From: Myxocyprinus asiaticus
Lineage: Eukaryota > Chordata > Actinopteri > Cypriniformes > Catostomidae
Length of the DNA stretch: 64,000 nt
NCBI RefSeq assembly: GCF_019703515.2
Contig: NC_059365.1
Span: 36,971,501-37,035,500 of the forward strand
Direction: 5' to 3'
This document shows, one piece after another, positions 19,729 through 34,700 of the stretch (its first letter is position 1; each line of letters starts with the position of its first letter). Both the position numbers and the translations under genes were made by a program. The notes under the pieces were generated by a model, which did not search any database, was not told the origin of the DNA, and worked only from the letters and a program-made list of their open reading frames with translations.

Positions 19729-22700
19729 CTGGAAATGAAGGGGGAAAAACATCAACAATATTCAATAAGTTCTCAACAGAAGCGTCTATCTACAGCTCGT
19801 ATCAGTAAAACACTGACCTGTCCGATCCATTCCAAACACATTCAAATTTGTCGAAGATGCAATCATTCTCGTACAGCGAGCAGAGCTTACTTCTTAAGTA
19901 ATCGTGCACCTGGAGGATAAAACTGGTGTTCAGTAAAAATTGTTTATGACATCTCAAAAAACTGAAACTTAAAGAGTGCATAACTTTTAAGACCCCATGA
20001 AATGGTTTGAGGAGCACAGTTTTCTTTCCTGTGTCAACGTATTTCCTATTGAAACAGGAAGCGGGGGTGGACCATATCGAAGATCTAATCTCTTTTTGTT
20101 TATGTAGCCAATAGCCTTTAGTTTACATTTCACAGCCTGGCTTTACACACTTTACACCTCATATTATGGACGAAACCACTGAAGATTTCAAAATTAAAAA
20201 AAAAAAAAAAAAATCCAGCAACATTCTTCACAATGAATTGATAGTTGGGAAAGTCAATTAAGTACAATCATTAGTGCAACAGAAGACACACTGACAAACC
20301 ACAATTTGATGCTTTCTATTGCTAGTTAGAGGTAGTTAGTATTTATTATTTAGGGGCCGAAAACGTTCTCATAAGCTGGGTTTCCAGCCACGTATTTTTA
20401 GCAAATTTTGGGATATCGCATAAAAAATACTGGATGGAAATACCAAGATATGAATAAAATCTCCAAAATGCTCGCTCAAGGTGAATAAATGTTTTCATTG
20501 AATAAAAAGACATGCACATAAACTATGATAGAAACACATTTACTGAATATATTCCTATAGAATTTATTTAGGAATATAGGTGCACATCAGAATAGTCATG
20601 TGACTTTGCCTCAACAAGCCATGTGAAATCATAATTCGCTCAGAGAATATAATCACCTTGCATCTCAAATGTTGCTCTGGTTATTCTGAAATGATGGGAG
20701 GAAAGCCTGTCATCAAAATGATTGGCTACTATTAATAATAATTAATATAATTACATCCTCGAAATGTCTGACATGCTTTCGCTCCCAGACATAAGGCATC
20801 TGCACTGAACGCTAGCAAACATGAAGTTTGTAAGAGCGTTTTGTCTGCGCACTCTAAACCACACGTAGGAATTTATTACATTTAAAAAAAGAGCTAAAGT
20901 AGCTTCAACTTCCATTTTCATTCAGGGGCGGTACTAGGATGTGATCTTTGGAGGGGCATTTTGATCTTTAGGGTGGGCAACTGTTTATCTCTTTGTCCGA
21001 CTTTTGTCCTCCTTGATAATTTAGCATGGGTTGGTCCCACTTGATTGTGTTTTGGAGTTGGTTTGGGGGACATCAGAAGTTTCAGGGGGTGTACGAGGAA
21101 AATCTCGGGGGTAATGTTTTTATTTCTATTTTGCACCAATTTCCCCAAAAGTGACAATATTGCTCTCTTAAACACATGGGATGGAAACGCAGCTTTATTC
21201 GCAAATTGATTTAAATATATGGTACTGTAGGTTTGCGGTGAAATCACCCAATACTTTACCTGATAGGTCTCCAATGGTTTGCTCTCCATGTTGAGATCCC
21301 AGACCTTCACCGTCAGGTAGTCACGTGTCATCAGGTACCGCCCACTGTGGCTGAACTTGACGTCAGAGATGGAGGAGATGATTTCAGAGAAAAAAGAACG
21401 ATTGCTTGGATCTTCTGGCTCCTCAAAAACTAGGTATGCATAAAAAGAAATCAAGTAAAGAAGACATGTTAGCTTCATAGAAAGTTTGAAATTCCACCTT
21501 GAGTTTTAGAAATTATGCTGCGTTCACGGCGTGTCAGAATTACTGTACTATGGGATGGCAACTTGGAGATTCTACTTGGAGCTGTTCACATCCTGAGACC
21601 TCAAATGTAATTTGTTTCTATGGCAACAGTCACAATGCAAAAACTGCTTTGTTGTTGATAACAGCAAAATATTTAATCACTACATTAATTCATTAATTCA
21701 CCTCTATATAGGGTTGCCACCCGCCCCATAAAATACATAAATTTGTCCCGTATTTTAAGCTGGTCTGATGGTGGCACTTTGAAATCGTTCAAGATCTTTA
21801 ATTTAACCTTGATATTTGTTGTAAATTTTGCCTATGTTGGGTAAGGGGCCTTCTGAAAAGTCCACATATTGTGCTAAAACATACTAACACTGTGGAGGGT
21901 GTGGTAAGGGACCATATGAAAAGTCAACACACCCAACTAGATGGCAACCAAACCCAAAAACTTGACCCTATTTACTTTCTTGGTAATACATGTTCCTGGT
22001 CTTATTGTAAACAAAATCACTGGTGCAAGTTATTCCAAAGAACAAAAAGTTTGTCTTCACAATCTTTCAACATCAAAATGTAATAACTTGCTCTGCCTCT
22101 GAAACAACTTTCCTTTTCAAGCGGGAATCACCCTGCCTTTTTATTTGCCAGAGGCTATATGCACTAAGCACAAATATAGTGTCAGATACTATTTGCACCC
22201 CTAATTAAATACTAAAATACAGTATTATTGTGTTTATTTAGAGTCCCACAGACACCCTATACCAACACCAATGACTAAACCTAACCCTTACCTTCCTTTT
22301 ACAAAAATTTACCATGGTTTTACTATAGTAACCATAGTATCACCATGGTTTTTGGTAGTAAAATCATAGTAACCACAAAACTCGTAACACTAAAACATCC
22401 GAAATGTTACAACAAACTCACCTAAATCTCACGGGGAGCTACTTTTCTCAATTCCTGTATACATCAGATGGAACTAGGGTCAGAAATGAACTTTTCCATT
22501 AAGGGACATTCATTGATTTCCAGCGGAATTTTTTACCTTTACAAAGGGCATTTTTAAAATCTATTCTAACCTTATAAAACGACCCTGTCATCCTTTTATG
22601 TTATAATTAAGTCAATTTGAAAAATGGCATGTTTCAATAATTACAAAATTGCATGATCTGTACATTGCATATTTAGGAAACAAGTTGAAATACTGGCTTC

Positions 22701-25700
22701 TCTGAAAACAATGCTATAGCCAGTATATTCTACTTTGAAATGTCCGTTCCGGGCCGGAATTTCTTGTGTTTTGGCCTGTGTGATCCCACCCACTGCCCAT
22801 TTCCCAATAGTATTTAGACACCCCGGGTTGCCAGATTGGAAACAAGTTAGAGGGAACACACAGACCGCTGCAGCCATGGAAGCCAGCAATACATCTAGCT
22901 AACATTGACAGAGTTATAAAAAATCCACATGAGTTGGTTTATAATTTGCAAACAATAAAAACATTGCAAAGGTATACATTAGCTGATCAACTTACGGTGT
23001 AAGTTGCGTGTCCTCAACCTGGCAACCCGCGTGAGATTCGAGTCTGGATAGGAGGCGGCGGGGGAGACAACTCTCTCCAATATTTTGAATTTGGACTGCA
23101 GTACCCATTTTAAACACTTAATATCAATGTTACATATTGCTCCTTTAATTTAATAAATATATAACATCCATCCCTCCTGTACTTTTGGCTTCTAGCTGGT
23201 CAGGAGGCTTTTCATTTCAACAGAAAGATGCATTAGTGAAATGAGCCGATGGGCAAGGAAGTAGGCTTAAAGCACAGGGAGTGACAGTGTTACTTATTAG
23301 GACAGTATATTTTGAATAAATGGTCCGAACGGTGACATAATTTAGCGTGTGAGCACGACACCAAACTGATGCAGAGCGTGAGAAGAGGAGTGCCCATCTG
23401 TGCACGTTTATGGCATGAGCATCCACCACTGACTCGACAACATCTGCACAACGGACGGCAAGAAACAAATAATGCTCAGCGAAAATTCCTATGAAGATCA
23501 TGATGTATGTATTTTGAGCTATATCAGATGTTATTAATAAAACAACAACAGGAACTCTTTGCGGGGACAATCTTTTTGCCCCCATATTTTGAATTTCAGG
23601 GGTATTTTGGCCCAGAGCCCCCATTAATTTCTGACCCTGGATGGAACACTAGTGAGATAAAGTTGAGAGATGTAAATGGTGTTCAAGTGTCTCTCTTCAC
23701 CATGCAGCTGGTACACAAAGCATTTTTGCTATTTCTGCCATTCTTGTCAGATGTTCTGCATTATGTGTAATGATGGAGCACCAAGATATGAAAGGCGTCA
23801 AAACTATAGATCGCTTCAATGTCATGCGCTTGCAATGTTAACAGCTTTGTTTTATAAACAGGACTGTAACCACAATAGACATTAAGGGGGACATGTCCTG
23901 CCCTATATTCACAATAGTGCTCTACTTATATGGGTTACTTCCATGGTTGATTATGAAATTATTGCATTTGCCCCCCACCCCCAATCCTGAATTTGTGGTT
24001 ACATCCTTGCTGTAAAGTGAATAAAAGTGTGCAGGAATTTCCCGCGCTATGAATGTGGAACTTGCGGGAATTATTAAAATTGTGTGCAATACCTGCAATC
24101 CTGGGTCGAATTTCAGGCTCTGTATTATTATAAGTAGTATTAAAGGATATATTAAGAATGGAGACAGCAAACAGGATGGGAAAAAGTGGGACAAAATGCA
24201 GAATCGAACCCGGGACGTCTGCACAAATAAGTACATCCACACCGTTGTTACACCCCACGCCACTGCAATGACACTGGGGGTGCAGTTTGTCTATAATTTC
24301 TGTGTTTCCGCCAGACTTTTGGAGTGCAAATAGCCATGCTGTGTGGCAGGTGCTATTTACAGTTTAAATAGTCACTCCATTCTAATTTTTTTACCCTTCC
24401 TCTTCAACCACCTGGCTCCATTCTGTTATGTAACACCCACTTTTCACGATCCAAGTTCTGCCCTACATTTTCTTCTCGTTGACTATGCTCTTTCAATCAG
24501 AGATGCATCACATTACTAAAAGTTAAATGCATTTTTAATGCTGTTTCATGTTCAATTTAACATCAAGCAACTGGCTCTTTCAAAGAAAGTTTCTCTGAAT
24601 CAGTTTCACTGTTTACTTCCCAACATATATCAAATGCGCCCCACTCACCAGGGAAATAATACACCTGTCACAGTAGAGAAACCGATATTTATCATCATAT
24701 ACCGACTCAGTCGTGGATAAGCCTCAGATGTGTCGGCAGGTGTCTCCAGAGTGGATGAAAAAAGACAGCATAGGGGGAGAAAACAGATCAATGCATGTTT
24801 GGGATCTGCTGGTCTGCAGGTGTTTGCCATAAGCATACCATGTCACATTGTGAGCCTGTCCACCAGCTGTTTTGCTGGGAGTCAATCACTGGGGGCTAAT
24901 GAGTCCTCTAGGAAGTGATGTGAGGGGTGACGGCCCTAAGTCCAGAGCCCTTTGCTGCTTGGAGCTCTGTTGGGCTTGGTTAGCCTACCCCGCCTGACAC
25001 CGCAGATTGATTTTTGCGACTATTCTCTAAGATGCCTGGACGATACATTAGTGTGGGTGGAAGGACCGATAGACATATCTGCACACAAACTGAAACACAC
25101 ACACGCACACACACACTATGTGATAGGGAAGACATTGAGTAAGTCTTTCCCGAGGCAAACTGGCAAATCCACATGCTGTGAGCTCGTGTAGCAGGAAAAC
25201 ATGAAGAAAATGTGTGTGTAATTTAGAGCAGTCTGGTGCTGGAGATACAAGTCAAAGCTGCTAAATCTGAAGCTCTCATAGTTTGCCCCTCTAGCAAATC
25301 TGAGCGTGTTGATAATTCAGAAGCAGAATGTAAATGCTCTTTTCAACAGGATGTGAGCTCACAGAACAGTTCACACGTCGATAAAACCAAGGAAATGACC
25401 AAATTCTTCCAGCTGTGAGAAAACTATAGGCAAGGCTATCTGCCCTCAAGCATTGATATTTATACCAAGCTTAATTGTCAATGCATTCAGTCTGAACATG
25501 AAATGCACAGAGATATCTCCCATCTTAAAGGAATAGTTCACTAAAAAATTACAATTCAGTTATTATTTACTCACCCTCAAGTTATTCCAAGCCCATATGC
25601 CCCATATGCTGTTATCTTTTCCATACAACATGTGAGGAGGAATTTTTTAAGAATTGCTATGCAGCTCTTGCCATACAACAACAGTTCTTGTTGCTGGGCA

Positions 25701-28700
25701 AAATAACCCCATACAAGCACCATAAAAGTAGTTCATTAGACAGTTATACGATACATTTCTGTTGATCACACAAAGTTAAATCTGAAGTATGTAATGTCTG
25801 CACCACTAGCGCCACCAGATGGAATTGCAAAAATACATTTTGTTTTCAAAACAGCTTTCTGAATACCCCGTCTGACATTGGCCTAACAAAGAGATAGTTC
25901 CACCCCCAACTCACGCCATTGGTTGAGTAACATTGGGGTGGGTCTAAGCGGGTCATTCAAAACAAACAGAGCAATTTTCATAGCACCACAGAAACACAGT
26001 GCTTAAAGTTTTCGAGAAAATTAAGCTATGAATGGCTTACTTATAGTTGTCTCTGCATATTAAGCTGGTACAGGAGAAAACATTTTAACACAGAAAAAGT
26101 TACATAGTTCATCTTTAAGTCACTATTTACTGACAAAGTTTGCATCTAGCCCTTTTGTTGTATGGCAAGAGCTGCTTAAAACAAATGTTTAGTTTTGTAA
26201 TCCACTGAAAAATATCAGCATGTGTGTTCAAAAATGTTTTACCCAATTTTTAAGACTGACATATTTAAATTTCATAACAAAATACCATCAAATTGAATTG
26301 TGTAATTTTTTTTTCCCCTTTTCTCCCCAATTTGGAATGCCCAAATCCCAATGCGCTCTAAGTCCTCATGGTGGCGTAGTGACTCGCCTCAATCCAAGTG
26401 GTGGAGTACGAATCTCAGTTGCCTCCATCTGAGACCGTCAATCCGCACATCTTATCACATAGCGTGTGTGGAGGCTTCACGCTATTCTCCGCAGCATCCA
26501 CGCACAACTCACCACGTGCACCATGGGTCTGTTCCAAAAATTAGTGAGCTGTCTCCTGCCTACATTCTATGGCAGTGTCCTAACTGAAATGGAGCCTCAT
26601 AAAAGAGCAATTTGGAACGCTCTAACAAGGGGAAGCTCCACGCATTATTCAAATAGCACTCCTCACGCGCAGTGCACAGGAGATTCCACTTGCACCAGAT
26701 TTCAGTACTGGTGATGCGAGAGGAACGATGCAATCCTCTAATTAGCAAAAATATACATGGCACACACACCTTTTGTGTAAAATAGTCAGTTTTCTATCAT
26801 ATGAAACAATTTAGCATACTTTTCAGTTTTGAATGGATTATAAGTATATTTATAATTAAAATTTCTCCGCTTTGTCAGCCATCTTGGATTTATTTTTCCA
26901 ACGAGCTCATCATGGTGCATTCTGGGATAGCCTACCTGGGAAAGGATACATCTGATGCTACCTTAGAATCTGGCCAAAACGAGATATCTTAGGAGGCAGC
27001 ATAATTGAATACCTACCTTTTGGAACAGCCTTCATGTCGGGAGCACGCTAGTGATGTCTTAAAGTGCTGCCTCCGGAGGAAGCTCACAAGATTTTGGAAC
27101 AGACCCCGTGACAGAAATGCATTTTTTTGCATCTTAAAGTGGCCGCAGAGGAGACCAGAGCCCCTACTACTTTAGAAATGGAAATATGGCAATTTGTTAT
27201 CAATTCAGCCATGTGCAGCCAAAGGGGATGCTTCTGTATACCTGCAGTATAGGTTCATCTGCCTGCACTGTGTCCAATCCCCAAATGAAATTAGCCAGTT
27301 AAGCCAAAGGAGACACAATCATATTAAAATTTTGCCTAATCCTCACCTCCACCACCCTCACCCTAGGTGGAAAAGAGGCTAATCCCTGTCATGGCATATG
27401 CACTGGGCTGTGCTCTCTAGAGACGACATCTGAGTTTCTGGAAAGGGAGCTGTACTGCCCCTCGCATTTGTCATGTTACAATAGAGGTTGGTACTCATTC
27501 CACACTATGTTAATGACCTCAGTAAAGCTAAGGCAAGCATCACTATTACTATTACTTATACTTTAGGTTATGGATTTAAAAAACATATAACTCCAAGTAT
27601 TACAATTCTGCAGCATTTGTGCTACATACAAGAATGTCACCTCAAATCTTGCGACTTGTTAAGAATAGGTGTGCTAATGCTTTTCTAAGAAATCAGACTA
27701 ACAATTTTTGTCTGATGGACGATAAAACAGATGAAAAATTCGATAGACATATTTAGGGACCAGACTACCATAGAGATTTGGGGATGGGCTCTTTTTACTT
27801 GGGCAAGTGCAACCAAGAACACCCTGGTAGTCAGCAAGCAATGGCCTAGCATCCATCTAGAACACCCCAGCAACCACATAGCAAACTGTGCTCAGATTTG
27901 TCAAAACATTCATGTCAGCAAAGTCAGAGATTTAATACAAACTAATCTCTGCTCAAATTCTTCCATTATCGAATTAAGCTATGCACATACATTTTATAAT
28001 TTCTGTATGTCAACAATACATCTATCTTTATTCCAACAAAAGGAATTTTTAGAGATTTTTTGTCCGAGACAAAGTTGATACATAAATGAAACATAACCGA
28101 GAACTCTTAAGTAACCTGAGCTATGAAAGAGCGACCTCTGAGCAATAAAATGTGTGTTGGGACATTTGGTGTACACAGCCGTGTTGTTGGCTCACATTTT
28201 GAATGGTTGTCACAGAGTGCTGAGGCCCTCATATCACACAGACGTATGGAGCCTTTACTGCTACTGTAGACGAAGGTGTTGCACTGCTGAGGGTGAAACT
28301 CTGCTGCTGTTATCACCTCCGTCAGCTCCTCCATGTTCACTGGCTTTATATCTACAATGTCTGAGGAAAAAGTGCTCAGGAAACCTCCTCAACAAGCAAT
28401 GGATCATCAATAACAGTCATTAATGGCAAATGGGGAAAAACAACCATTTAAAAGGACAGCAGCTTAGCAACTGGGGTATTTTAGTGTTTTACCATTTTTA
28501 AGATCACAAGAAATACAAATGTGAGTTTTGTTGCTTTTAGTTTATGTCTGATAGCCATCTGAGGCCATCTTTATGCTAGTGTACTCCTAAAAGTTGGCAT
28601 ACAATTCTAGCAGAAATATGCATTTAAAATGTACAGCCTTTTTCTTTTGTGAAAATGGACAAAAAATATTGATGACTTGTCAATTTTTTGTCCAATAAAA

Positions 28701-31700
28701 TGCTTGCTTGCCCCTCACCCTAACACCACCCTCCACCAGCAAATCATGGTTTGGCGGAGTGTTTAAACTAAAGACCACTGGTTATTTATAAAAAGGACAA
28801 GCCCTCCTTTATGTCCTACCCCAACCTCAGCTTTCAATAGGATATTTACAGTACATTAACACAATGTTCGGCAAACCATTTCATAGGATTTTTAAGGCAT
28901 TGGAATGGACCCAGTAATGACTCTCGAAGTGTCCTTCCCAAAACAAGTATGGTCTGGGTTTCTGTGACCCTCTTTGAGGTCCAAGGATACTGAAACTTCT
29001 GTTGGTGATCTCTAGGTTCCACAGGTTGATCCTCAGGTCATCTGTGGACATGAAGGTCTCGTAGTCACTGTTGACAGAGATAGAGTTGATATGGTACGTG
29101 TGTGCATTGGAAAACACTCTCCGAGGTGTGGCCTCAACCATGAGATCCATAGGCCGCAGTACTGGCACCTAAGAGAAGAAGAAAATGAAAGTTTCAGAAT
29201 AGGCTGTCGGATCTATACCTCTACACAACACAGTCCTCACATTAACATTATTAATATTTTGGCCTAAGAGTACAAAAAATAATTATCTAAACATTTACAC
29301 CGTATGTATTGGCTAGAATAAACAATGATATAATTATAAACTACAAAATGAAAGAATTAAATTAAGACATGATGCATGCTACTACATAACTAACTGAGCA
29401 AATGTAATTGACGTCACTTGGCTCGTTCAAGTGTGTGTGAATTCTGCAACAAGGGACAAAATTGTTGTGTTCAAATTTCAGAAGCGTATGTCAGTGGAGG
29501 TGTATTAGGAGGGGGTGCAATTTTGCAATTTGATTTAACTTCACCTGTAATATGCGGAGCTATTAACATAACACCCAATCGTCTTCAATATTGGCTTCTA
29601 GCAGTTGAGGAGACTTTTTTCCTGGGATAGCAGCACTGGTGGGAGAAGTTTAATGCAGGGAGCTGCACGGTAAAAATTACCCCATTGAAATCAAATTGCG
29701 TGAATGAGTGATTCTTTCGTTACTCACTGCTGTTTTCTCATGACAGAAAAAGCACAAAGCACAGCCATGTTTATTTAAAACGTTTATTTAAAGTAATCAA
29801 ATTATAGCTAAGACTAATTATTGGGACAAAAGGCGTCCCGACTGTAGCTCCATTGGGACGCGGCTTGTAAAATCGGGGAATGTCATGGTTTTATCGGGAC
29901 GTCTGGTCGCCCTTACTAACACTCATATATTTTTTTCTTTCACAACCATTAATTGTTTGTAAAGCCCTGTCAACCATAGAGCTTAAACGAGTCTGTGGGA
30001 CAGCTAAAAGACCAGATTTGGAGCAGCGAAGATTTTGTACCATGTCCATGTTACAAAGCTGTGAAGTGAAGTTTTGGTAGGCTATAACATAAAATAAAGG
30101 CTGTTGACTATATAAAAATAAACTATATAAACAAAACTTCCTGTTTCAACAGGAAATATATTTCATGCCGTCTTTAATAATAGGTAGACTATAACAAATT
30201 CAAAATGCACAGCTAAACTTTTTTAGCACTCTATATTTGGCACCAGCTGCCATCTAATTGGAGCTAATGACCATTATGATGGTGCTCAGTGTGGGTATGG
30301 TATTTTGTGAGCTGGGCCATCCTATGGGACACATTTAAGAGGCCACTATTCTGCACATCCTGCTGTCGACTGGCAGTTCAGAACAGCACCATGCCCCACC
30401 TGCAGGTCCTTATTGCATTATGCAGATGCTTTGTGATTTCACTCTGAACTGATGCTGATGTTTAGAGGCAATGTGCCATTCCAAAAGACAGTCACTCATT
30501 ACCACATCACAGAATCACCTCTGCCTTGTGTGAGTGTGACATCAGCAATCTGTTTAACAAAGCTCTGGAATCACCCTTTAGGCTTTCAAACCACTTTTGT
30601 AATTATTCAGCTGCATTTCAGCTGATTATCACAGTCGAGCTGAAACCATTTTGTGGTGGAGGACGACTGCTGTGAGCTTTTAGAGTGGAATAATAATAAG
30701 GATGGTTTGGTTAAGTCGCACACCTCCGAATGCCATTAGAATTTATATGCCCTTTGTTTATCATGCTGACAGATTTATGTTCCCCATTCTTAATCTCAGC
30801 CTCAGATGGCACACCCCTGGACCGGCCAGATTCAATTCACTGACCTCCGGATGCATATTGTTCACAAAAATGGCAATGGCTTGCTGAAATCCCTAGCTTC
30901 AATCTGATTGGCTGGTTTTATGCAACTTTCGGGAGTCAGGATGAACAGGCTTTTTATTGTTCCGTCAAGAAACAAAAAGTGCAGGGGGCCTGGGTAGCTC
31001 AGACTACCACCCCTGGAGTCGCAAGTTCGAATCCAAGGTGTGCTGAGTGACTCCAGCCAGGTCTCCTAAGCAACCAAATTGGCCCGGTTGCTAGGGAGGG
31101 TAGAGTCACATGGGGTAACCTCCTCGTGGTCACGATTAGCGGTTCTCACTCTCAATGGGGCACGTGGTAAGTTGTGCGGGGATCGCGGGGAGTAGCATGA
31201 GCCTCTACATGCTAAGAGTCTCCGGTGTCATGCACAACGAGCCACGTAATAAGATGTGCGGACTGACGGTCTCAGAAGCGGAGGCAACTGAGACTTGTCC
31301 TCCGGCATCTGGATTGAGGTGAGTAACAACGCCACCACGAGGACCTACTAAGAATTGGGCATTCCAAATTGGGAGAAAAGTTGATAAAAAAAAAAAAGTG
31401 CTTTTCTGAGCACAGTTAGTAGCAGTTCCAGTAGCATTTCCACTTGAACACGGTTTGATACAGTATGATTGCAAACCGTTCCTGACCTTCATTTCTCAGC
31501 ATGGTTAGCTAACCGTACTCAGGACGAAGAACCGCATTAGTTGAACGCCTGTAGTGACGTGGCAACTCACGATTGGTCACTTGCTCAGTCAGTCCATTCT
31601 AATCATGATTTCGCAGCACCTCAATTGAAAAAGAAACTGTAAACATGTCAGCGAGCCCAGACTAGTACTGAATGGCACGCTTTAGCAACAAGTTCTGTTC

Positions 31701-34700
31701 AGCTCGATGTTTGCCAAACTAAACAGTACCACAAAGCAGTCGTAGTGTGTCGAACATGTCCATGTGGGCTCGTGGTCAAAAGAAAATACTTTGAAAGTCT
31801 TAGTGCTCGACAATGCGCAAGACGTAATGTCGCGCTGAAACACTAAGTATACCCTACCCTTAAGTAGCCAGTTCTTGACCATAATAGGCTATGATGTGGA
31901 ACAGAATCTATGCTGATAGTCAGAAATAATTTTCTTTAGATGATATGTCAAATAATTGTGAAATCTGAGGTGGTCACTGCTGTCTGATGAGAAAAAATAA
32001 CTTCCTGTGCCCATTTCAGAGGTCTCAATGCAGTTCAAATAGCAAACAATTCATGCAGAAAGTGAGGATAGTGGAAGAGACCGTGGAAAACAAGATTTTC
32101 AATCATTTTTCTTGTCTGCCCATGGAGGGAGAGAGGGGGTACTACAGCATTTTTCCCATTTTATGGGCCAGACAACATTAGTAGGTCAAACGGCACAAGA
32201 ATCAATTTTGACTCACTTTTTTGTTATAAAAGGTCAGGTATCTGGCTTTAAATGGCATGGCGGTCACACCTTGTATCATGTCAGTGCACTGACTGCAGAA
32301 ACTAGTGCACTGCGGACCTTAGGGGTAAAATCACATACTGAGATAAGCGTAATATCAATGTTGGCACTGGTGACTGCCAGAACACATGACATGTGTGCTT
32401 TCCCCTCCTCCCTCAATACGCACTCCTCTACCGGAGCGCCGCGATAAATTCGTCCCTGAATCTCCAGCACACATACATTTCATGGTCCAAAAGGGATTGC
32501 TGCCCGCTCCCTGCCATCACCCTGGTGTAAGGCTAATCTTCCGCCCGGACGGACAATGGTGGAGGAGTGGAGGGCTTTAATCCATTAGGCCATGAAGCAG
32601 AAAACAGACACCGCACCAAACATTAATGGGTACTCGGAGTCGCGCCCTCTTTGTATCTGTATTCAATTTGGAGGGATGAGTGGAGAATGAGAGAGCAGAG
32701 GGAGGAATGATAGTGCCCCCTTCACTGCATATTATCATCTCTCTTTGTCCTTGTTGTCTGATTATGAATTAATTCCTTTTGGTCGCTGACAGCGCATCGT
32801 TTGTCAGCATCGGCACTGAACACAGCGAAGGAGATTTTCGTATGAGAATGCGCACCAACAGATTTCTAATAATTGTTTCTTGAAACAGACACAATTCATT
32901 GGAGGATGAAACATAACTGTCAAACCAACTGCAATTTCGACAGAATGAACCACGGCACGGTTTGCAGGGTGATAGATGTGGTAAGATGTGGAGTTCTAAG
33001 ATGTGTGCATACTATGCTATTTTTGCCACGATTTTGCTGACTGACAATTTTCGCAGATCGTAAAAGATTTCATTTGTCAAAGGGCGAAATCGGCAGTTAT
33101 AATGGTTTACTTACATTATGCTATTATATTGACATTTTAAATTTACTCACCCAACCCCAAACCTAAACCTAACCTATTATCAACAATATAAGACATGTAA
33201 CAACAGGCAGGTAAATTTAGTCACAATTATTTTATTTACATTACATTCAATAAAGATATTTTTGAAACTGAAGGTTTTAATCGCTGAAAATCATCCTCTT
33301 TGTGCAGGCAGTCACAACTCATTAAAAAATATACATCCAAACATTACAATATCACGACCGGTCACATGACACGTGAGAGCCAATGGCATTTGACATCAAA
33401 GTGACTTCTAAAATATGGACAAAGGGTGATGTTTTGGTGATGCAGGGAAAAATTGCTGTAAGTATGTATCGTTATGAGACTGTGTTGGACTGCTCCAATG
33501 AGGGCTGTCTAATGAACCAATAGGAGCAAAGCAATTCATGAAGTACAGTATTCTTCTTTGCTATATGTAGAAGTATGTGTATTATCTTTATATGGTACAG
33601 TTTGACATAAAAGACTGTTAATGCTACAGTCTGCCTTGGCTTTTACCCAAGATCTTACAAGCAACAATAGTAAAGGACAGAAAAAAATTGCAGAATCGCA
33701 CAGTGTACATCCGACTTAACTGAGCTAACTATAGATTTCATGCTACATTATTGTCAGCTAAACCACTGGAAAATTTAGATTTATTTCTTTTAAAATGTAT
33801 AACCAGATTTAGGTCTTTTAGGATGTCCAATGACCAAATATAGATATTTAGAGACGTCTAATTTCGAAATGTAATAGCTGCGGTGGAACTTGCCTTTTCG
33901 AAATGAAGGTGAAAGTAAAAAAAGAGGTGCAAGCTACTATATTTATCCAGTACAGTAACTAGGGCTAGGTGATGTACTGAATATTCACAATATAATCACA
34001 ATGATTTGGCTGGCACTATTGTGAATATCACAATAATTTGAATGTGCTTTTTATTTGCCGTTTTCTAAAAATTAGGCTAATTTCACAACCCTTCAGGGCT
34101 ACAGTTAATCAAAATAAAACCAGAATCACAATACTACAGTAAGTAGTCAGCCAGAATGACCCTTACTGCTGTGTTAAAGGCAACGCGGTAAATACATGCA
34201 AGCCAACTTGTTCACAAAAATACTGCCAGGTGGTGGCTGTTAAGTCAGAACGAAAAAGGCAAGAATAGTGGTAGAATAGTGTAGGCTGAAAAATATAGAG
34301 ATATCATTTTTGTATCCATATCGCCCCGCCCTAACAGTAAGCATATTAAACATTTTGCTTGTCGTCATTGTCACAGACAGCGATAAGAAAAGCCAGCTGA
34401 CCTGTAATGTGGTGATAGTGGTCGGGTCTCGGATCCTTCCATCTTCATCCTTCAGGTTATATCCCTCCGGTCTCTTATCTCTCTCACTGATCTTCCACAA
34501 TTTTACAGTTTTATCTAAAAATAAGCCAAAACACAGAAACATCTTCAATACACCATTGAGAGATAGTGAGACATAATAAAAAGAAGAAATTGGTAGAAAG
34601 AAGGAAATAAGAAGGTGGGCAGTGGGAAATTTAGCAATCTGTGGCACACAATCTGGCACAGCGTTGGCATTGATCCTGCACCAACAGAGAATGTAAACCA

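Noticed and set aside
30990..31060. Possible tRNA gene (box A and box B)
   Set aside because: The head continues into a SINE body with poly-A and target duplication; no full cloverleaf.
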